From NCBI GenBank assembly GCA_963991145.1, contig CAXDOZ010000055.1:1-15081 (forward strand): a DNA stretch of 15,081 nucleotides, written 5' to 3'. This document shows positions 13,198 through 15,081 of this stretch, in pieces. How positions within the stretch are numbered: the first letter of the stretch is position 1; the number at the start of each line of letters is the position of its first letter. The notes beneath the pieces were generated by a model that saw nothing but the letters and a program-made list of their open reading frames with translations, did not search any database and had not been told where the DNA came from. The translations under genes were made by a program, and so were the position numbers. Origin of the DNA: CAXDOZ01 sp963991145 (GTDB lineage Bacteria > Bacteroidota > Bacteroidia > Chitinophagales > JABDMM01).

Positions 13198-13542
13198 ATG
13201 ACGGAAAACCCGATCGATGCTTTTAATGAGTATCGCGAAAAAATGAATGAGCGCATCCTGAGCTCAGATAATCTGACATTAAAAAGATTCTTTAGCCTCG
13301 ATAATCAGGCATATAAAGATGGTGCATTATCAGTGGATGTGAAGGAGATGCTTGGATTGATCTCCTCATTGGTTCTTCGTTGTGATGATTGCGTGAAATA
13401 CCACCTTGGAAAATGTGCCGAGCTAAATGTCTCTACTGAGGCAATCTATGAGGTGTTCGCGATAGCTAATTTGGTTGGTGGTTCAATTTGTATCCCTCAC
13501 ACTCGTCGGGCGGCTGAGTACTGGGACGAACTAATGAAATAG
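13198..13542 (+). CDS. Carboxymuconolactone decarboxylase (CMD/AhpD-like) family protein
   Basis: 114 residues. The AhpD-type redox site is complete: Glu50, then Cys62-x-x-Cys65 and His69 in RCDDCVKYHL. The 12-residue spacing from Glu to the first Cys and the CxxCxxxH arrangement match those of AhpD. The rest is all-helical, as in the family (MLGLISSLVL, EAIYEVFAIANLVGGS). Such small one-domain members usually act as thiol peroxidase-like or disulfide-exchange proteins against peroxides, and some are decarboxylases. The CxxC argues for the redox role here. No signal peptide, so cytoplasmic. I start at ATG 13198 because a -7 box lies 16 bases upstream and the N-terminus is then a normal helix. 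Only 6 bp separate it from polA, so the two are probably co-transcribed, pairing a peroxide-defence protein with a repair polymerase (inference). Confidence 0.9.
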   Translation: MTENPIDAFNEYREKMNERILSSDNLTLKRFFSLDNQAYKDGALSVDVKEMLGLISSLVLRCDDCVKYHLGKCAELNVSTEAIYEVFAIANLVGGSICIPHTRRAAEYWDELMK

Positions 13543-13548
13543 TATACA

Positions 13549-15081
13549 ATGCCTCAAGACGATAAAAGACTTTTCCTGCTCGATGCCTTTGCATTGATCT
13601 ACAGAGCCTACTACGCATTTTCAAAGTATAACCCCAGAACAAAGGAGTACACCGGACTGATCAATTCTAAAGGGGTGAACGTATCGGCCATTTATGGCTT
13701 TGTTCTAACCTTTCTCGACCTTATTGAGAAAGAGAATCCAACCCACATTGCAGTCGTCTTTGATACCGATGATGCGACTACAGATCGTGCCCAGGAGTAC
13801 GAATTCTACAAGGCAAACCGTCAGGCAATGCCAGAGGATATCGCCAACTCTATCCCAGTCATCAAAGAGATCGTGAAGGGATTTGATCTCCCATGTCTGG
13901 AACTGGCCGGCTATGAAGCTGATGATATTGTAGGTACGATTGCAAAGCAGAAAGCACAGGAGGGATACGAGGTGTTTATGGTCACACCTGATAAGGATTA
14001 CGGCCAACTCGTGGAGGAGAATATCTACATGTATAAGCCGGGCCGACAAGGTTCAGGTCCAGAGGTTTTGGGTGTTAAAGAAGTGAACGAGAAATGGGGA
14101 ATTGAGAATCCTCTTCAGGTGATCGATATGCTTGGCCTGATGGGTGATAGCGTAGATAATATTCCGGGTATTCCAGGGATTGGAGAGAAGACTGCGCAAA
14201 AGCTCATCGCTCAGTTTGGTTCGCTTGAGGGAGTGCTTGAAGGAGCAGATCAACTCAAGGGAAAGATGAAGGAGCGGGTCGAGGATCCCGAGAACCAGAA
14301 GATGGCTTTGATCTCCAAAGAGCTCGCTACCATTATCCTCGATGTTCCTATTGAAGTAAGCGATGATGAACTTCATCGGGCGCAGCCCATAAAGGAAGTT
14401 CTCGAACCTCTCTTTGTTGAGCTTGAGTTCAGAACACTTGGCAAACGGGTCTTTGGTGAGGATTTTAAAGTAAATCAAAAGACAAAGCCAACCGCACAAA
14501 TGGATCTGTTTGGTGGAGGAGGAAACTCGGAGGAGTCTGACACTGAAGCTAAAGCTGAACCTGAAAAGGGAAAGGATCTATCTAATACAGAGCATACTTA
14601 TAAGGCTGTGTCAGAGGATAAGGAGATCGACGATCTGATCTCAAAAATGGCAGGTCAGAAGAGCTTCGCTTTTGATACTGAAACCACCGGTTTAGATCCA
14701 CTTCTAGCTGAGATCGTTGGGATGTCGGTGAGCTGGAAAGCGCATGAGGCATTCTATGTTCCATTCCCGGAAGACCGCAAAGAAGCAACTGCCTTACTCG
14801 AGAGGTTCCGCTCAGTTTTCGAAAATGAAGCAATCGAGAAAGTTGGTCAGAATCTGAAGTACGATATGCATGTGCTTGCTCAATATGGAATTGAGGTCAA
14901 AGGGCCAATCTTCGATACCATGCTTGCTCATTATCTGATCGAGCCTGATTCTAGGCATAATATGGATTACCTGTCTGAGACTTATTTGGGCTACAGCCCG
15001 ATGAAGATCGAGACACTGATCGGGAAGAAAGGCCCAAAGCAAGGCTCAATGCGCGATGTGCCTTTAGATCAGATCACGGAA
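13549..15081 (+). CDS. polA: DNA polymerase I, N-terminal 511 residues (runs off right edge)
   Basis: 511 codons from ATG 13549 to the window end with no stop. The 5' nuclease domain (about 1-290) shows Asp12 in LFLLDAFALIYRAY, the acidic cluster GYEADDIVGT with Asp125 and Asp126, TPDKDYGQL, and the helix-hairpin-helix region GIPGIGEKTAQKL. An acidic, glycine-rich linker follows (about 312-345) that contains QMDLF at 317-321. The 3'-5' proofreading domain starts near 350. Exo I DTE (Asp376 and Glu378 in FAFDTETTG) and Exo II (NLKYDMHVL) are intact, so proofreading is probably active. Exo III and the whole polymerase domain lie beyond the window. The enzyme fills gaps and removes RNA primers in Okazaki fragment maturation and repair. 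The stop of the CMD gene is 6 bp upstream. Confidence 0.96.
   Translation, partial: MPQDDKRLFLLDAFALIYRAYYAFSKYNPRTKEYTGLINSKGVNVSAIYGFVLTFLDLIEKENPTHIAVVFDTDDATTDRAQEYEFYKANRQAMPEDIANSIPVIKEIVKGFDLPCLELAGYEADDIVGTIAKQKAQEGYEVFMVTPDKDYGQLVEENIYMYKPGRQGSGPEVLGVKEVNEKWGIENPLQVIDMLGLMGDSVDNIPGIPGIGEKTAQKLIAQFGSLEGVLEGADQLKGKMKERVEDPENQKMALISKELATIILDVPIEVSDDELHRAQPIKEVLEPLFVELEFRTLGKRVFGEDFKVNQKTKPTAQMDLFGGGGNSEESDTEAKAEPEKGKDLSNTEHTYKAVSEDKEIDDLISKMAGQKSFAFDTETTGLDPLLAEIVGMSVSWKAHEAFYVPFPEDRKEATALLERFRSVFENEAIEKVGQNLKYDMHVLAQYGIEVKGPIFDTMLAHYLIEPDSRHNMDYLSETYLGYSPMKIETLIGKKGPKQGSMRDVPLDQITE

Noticed and set aside
13705..15042. A chain of four minus-strand frames of 76-148 codons opposite polA
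   Set aside because: The plus strand here is continuous, recognisable DNA polymerase I with intact nuclease and exonuclease motifs. The minus frames show no domain or start context.
1..15081. CRISPR arrays, tRNA or rRNA genes, insertion sequences, phage genes
   Set aside because: No regular direct repeats, cloverleaf-like folds, transposase motifs or terminal inverted repeats were seen by eye on either strand.

Overview
The window looks like ordinary chromosomal DNA of a Bacteroidota bacterium, most likely a marine or aquatic member of the Flavobacteriia or a related class. Several independent signs agree. Five or six proteins carry Bacteroidota-style lipobox or signal-peptide starts. One secreted hydrolase ends in a type IX secretion (T9SS) sorting domain. 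Genes lack strong Shine-Dalgarno sequences. TAnnTTTG-type -7 promoter boxes lie upstream of many starts. The DUF547 protein, the small biotin carrier and the CxC lipoprotein are also types common in this phylum. No rRNA, tRNA, CRISPR array, IS element or phage gene was seen.

Layout. Positions 1-418 (minus) hold the start of a secreted protein that runs off the left edge. It diverges from a two-gene plus-strand unit, a lipoprotein (481-999) and a membrane-anchored DUF547 protein (1017-1820). This unit meets, stop codon to stop codon, a small three-helix membrane protein on the minus strand (1821-2240). After a 252-bp gap comes a tight plus-strand run: a fatty acid desaturase strikingly like animal dihydroceramide delta-4 desaturase (2493-3458), a NodB-type polysaccharide deacetylase (3491-4366), a GNAT-type acyltransferase with a long C-terminal half (4392-5504), and a CASTOR/POLLUX-like two-helix cation channel with RCK/TrkA-like domains (5518-7479). 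This run again meets a minus-strand gene stop to stop, a stand-alone biotin carrier protein (7480-7959).

The right half holds a large M1 aminopeptidase lipoprotein (8103-10718). Two bases separate it from a convergent minus-strand operon that reads, from its promoter, lipoprotein (13105-12455), four-cysteine lipoprotein (12458-12153) and T9SS-exported lipase-like hydrolase (12133-10721). A divergent intergenic region then leads to an AhpD-like carboxymuconolactone decarboxylase family protein (13198-13542) and polA (13549 to the right edge, truncated before its polymerase domain).

Functionally most of the window is envelope and secretion biology: surface or periplasmic lipoproteins, secreted digestive enzymes, lipid and polysaccharide modification, and ion flux. 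The part most worth attention is the 2493-7479 run. It places a eukaryote-type sphingolipid desaturase beside a deacetylase/acyltransferase pair and a channel otherwise best known from plant symbiosis signalling. Also notable are a beta-clamp-binding-like motif in the Pol I linker, three convergent gene pairs with essentially no spacer, and a very high density of GATC.
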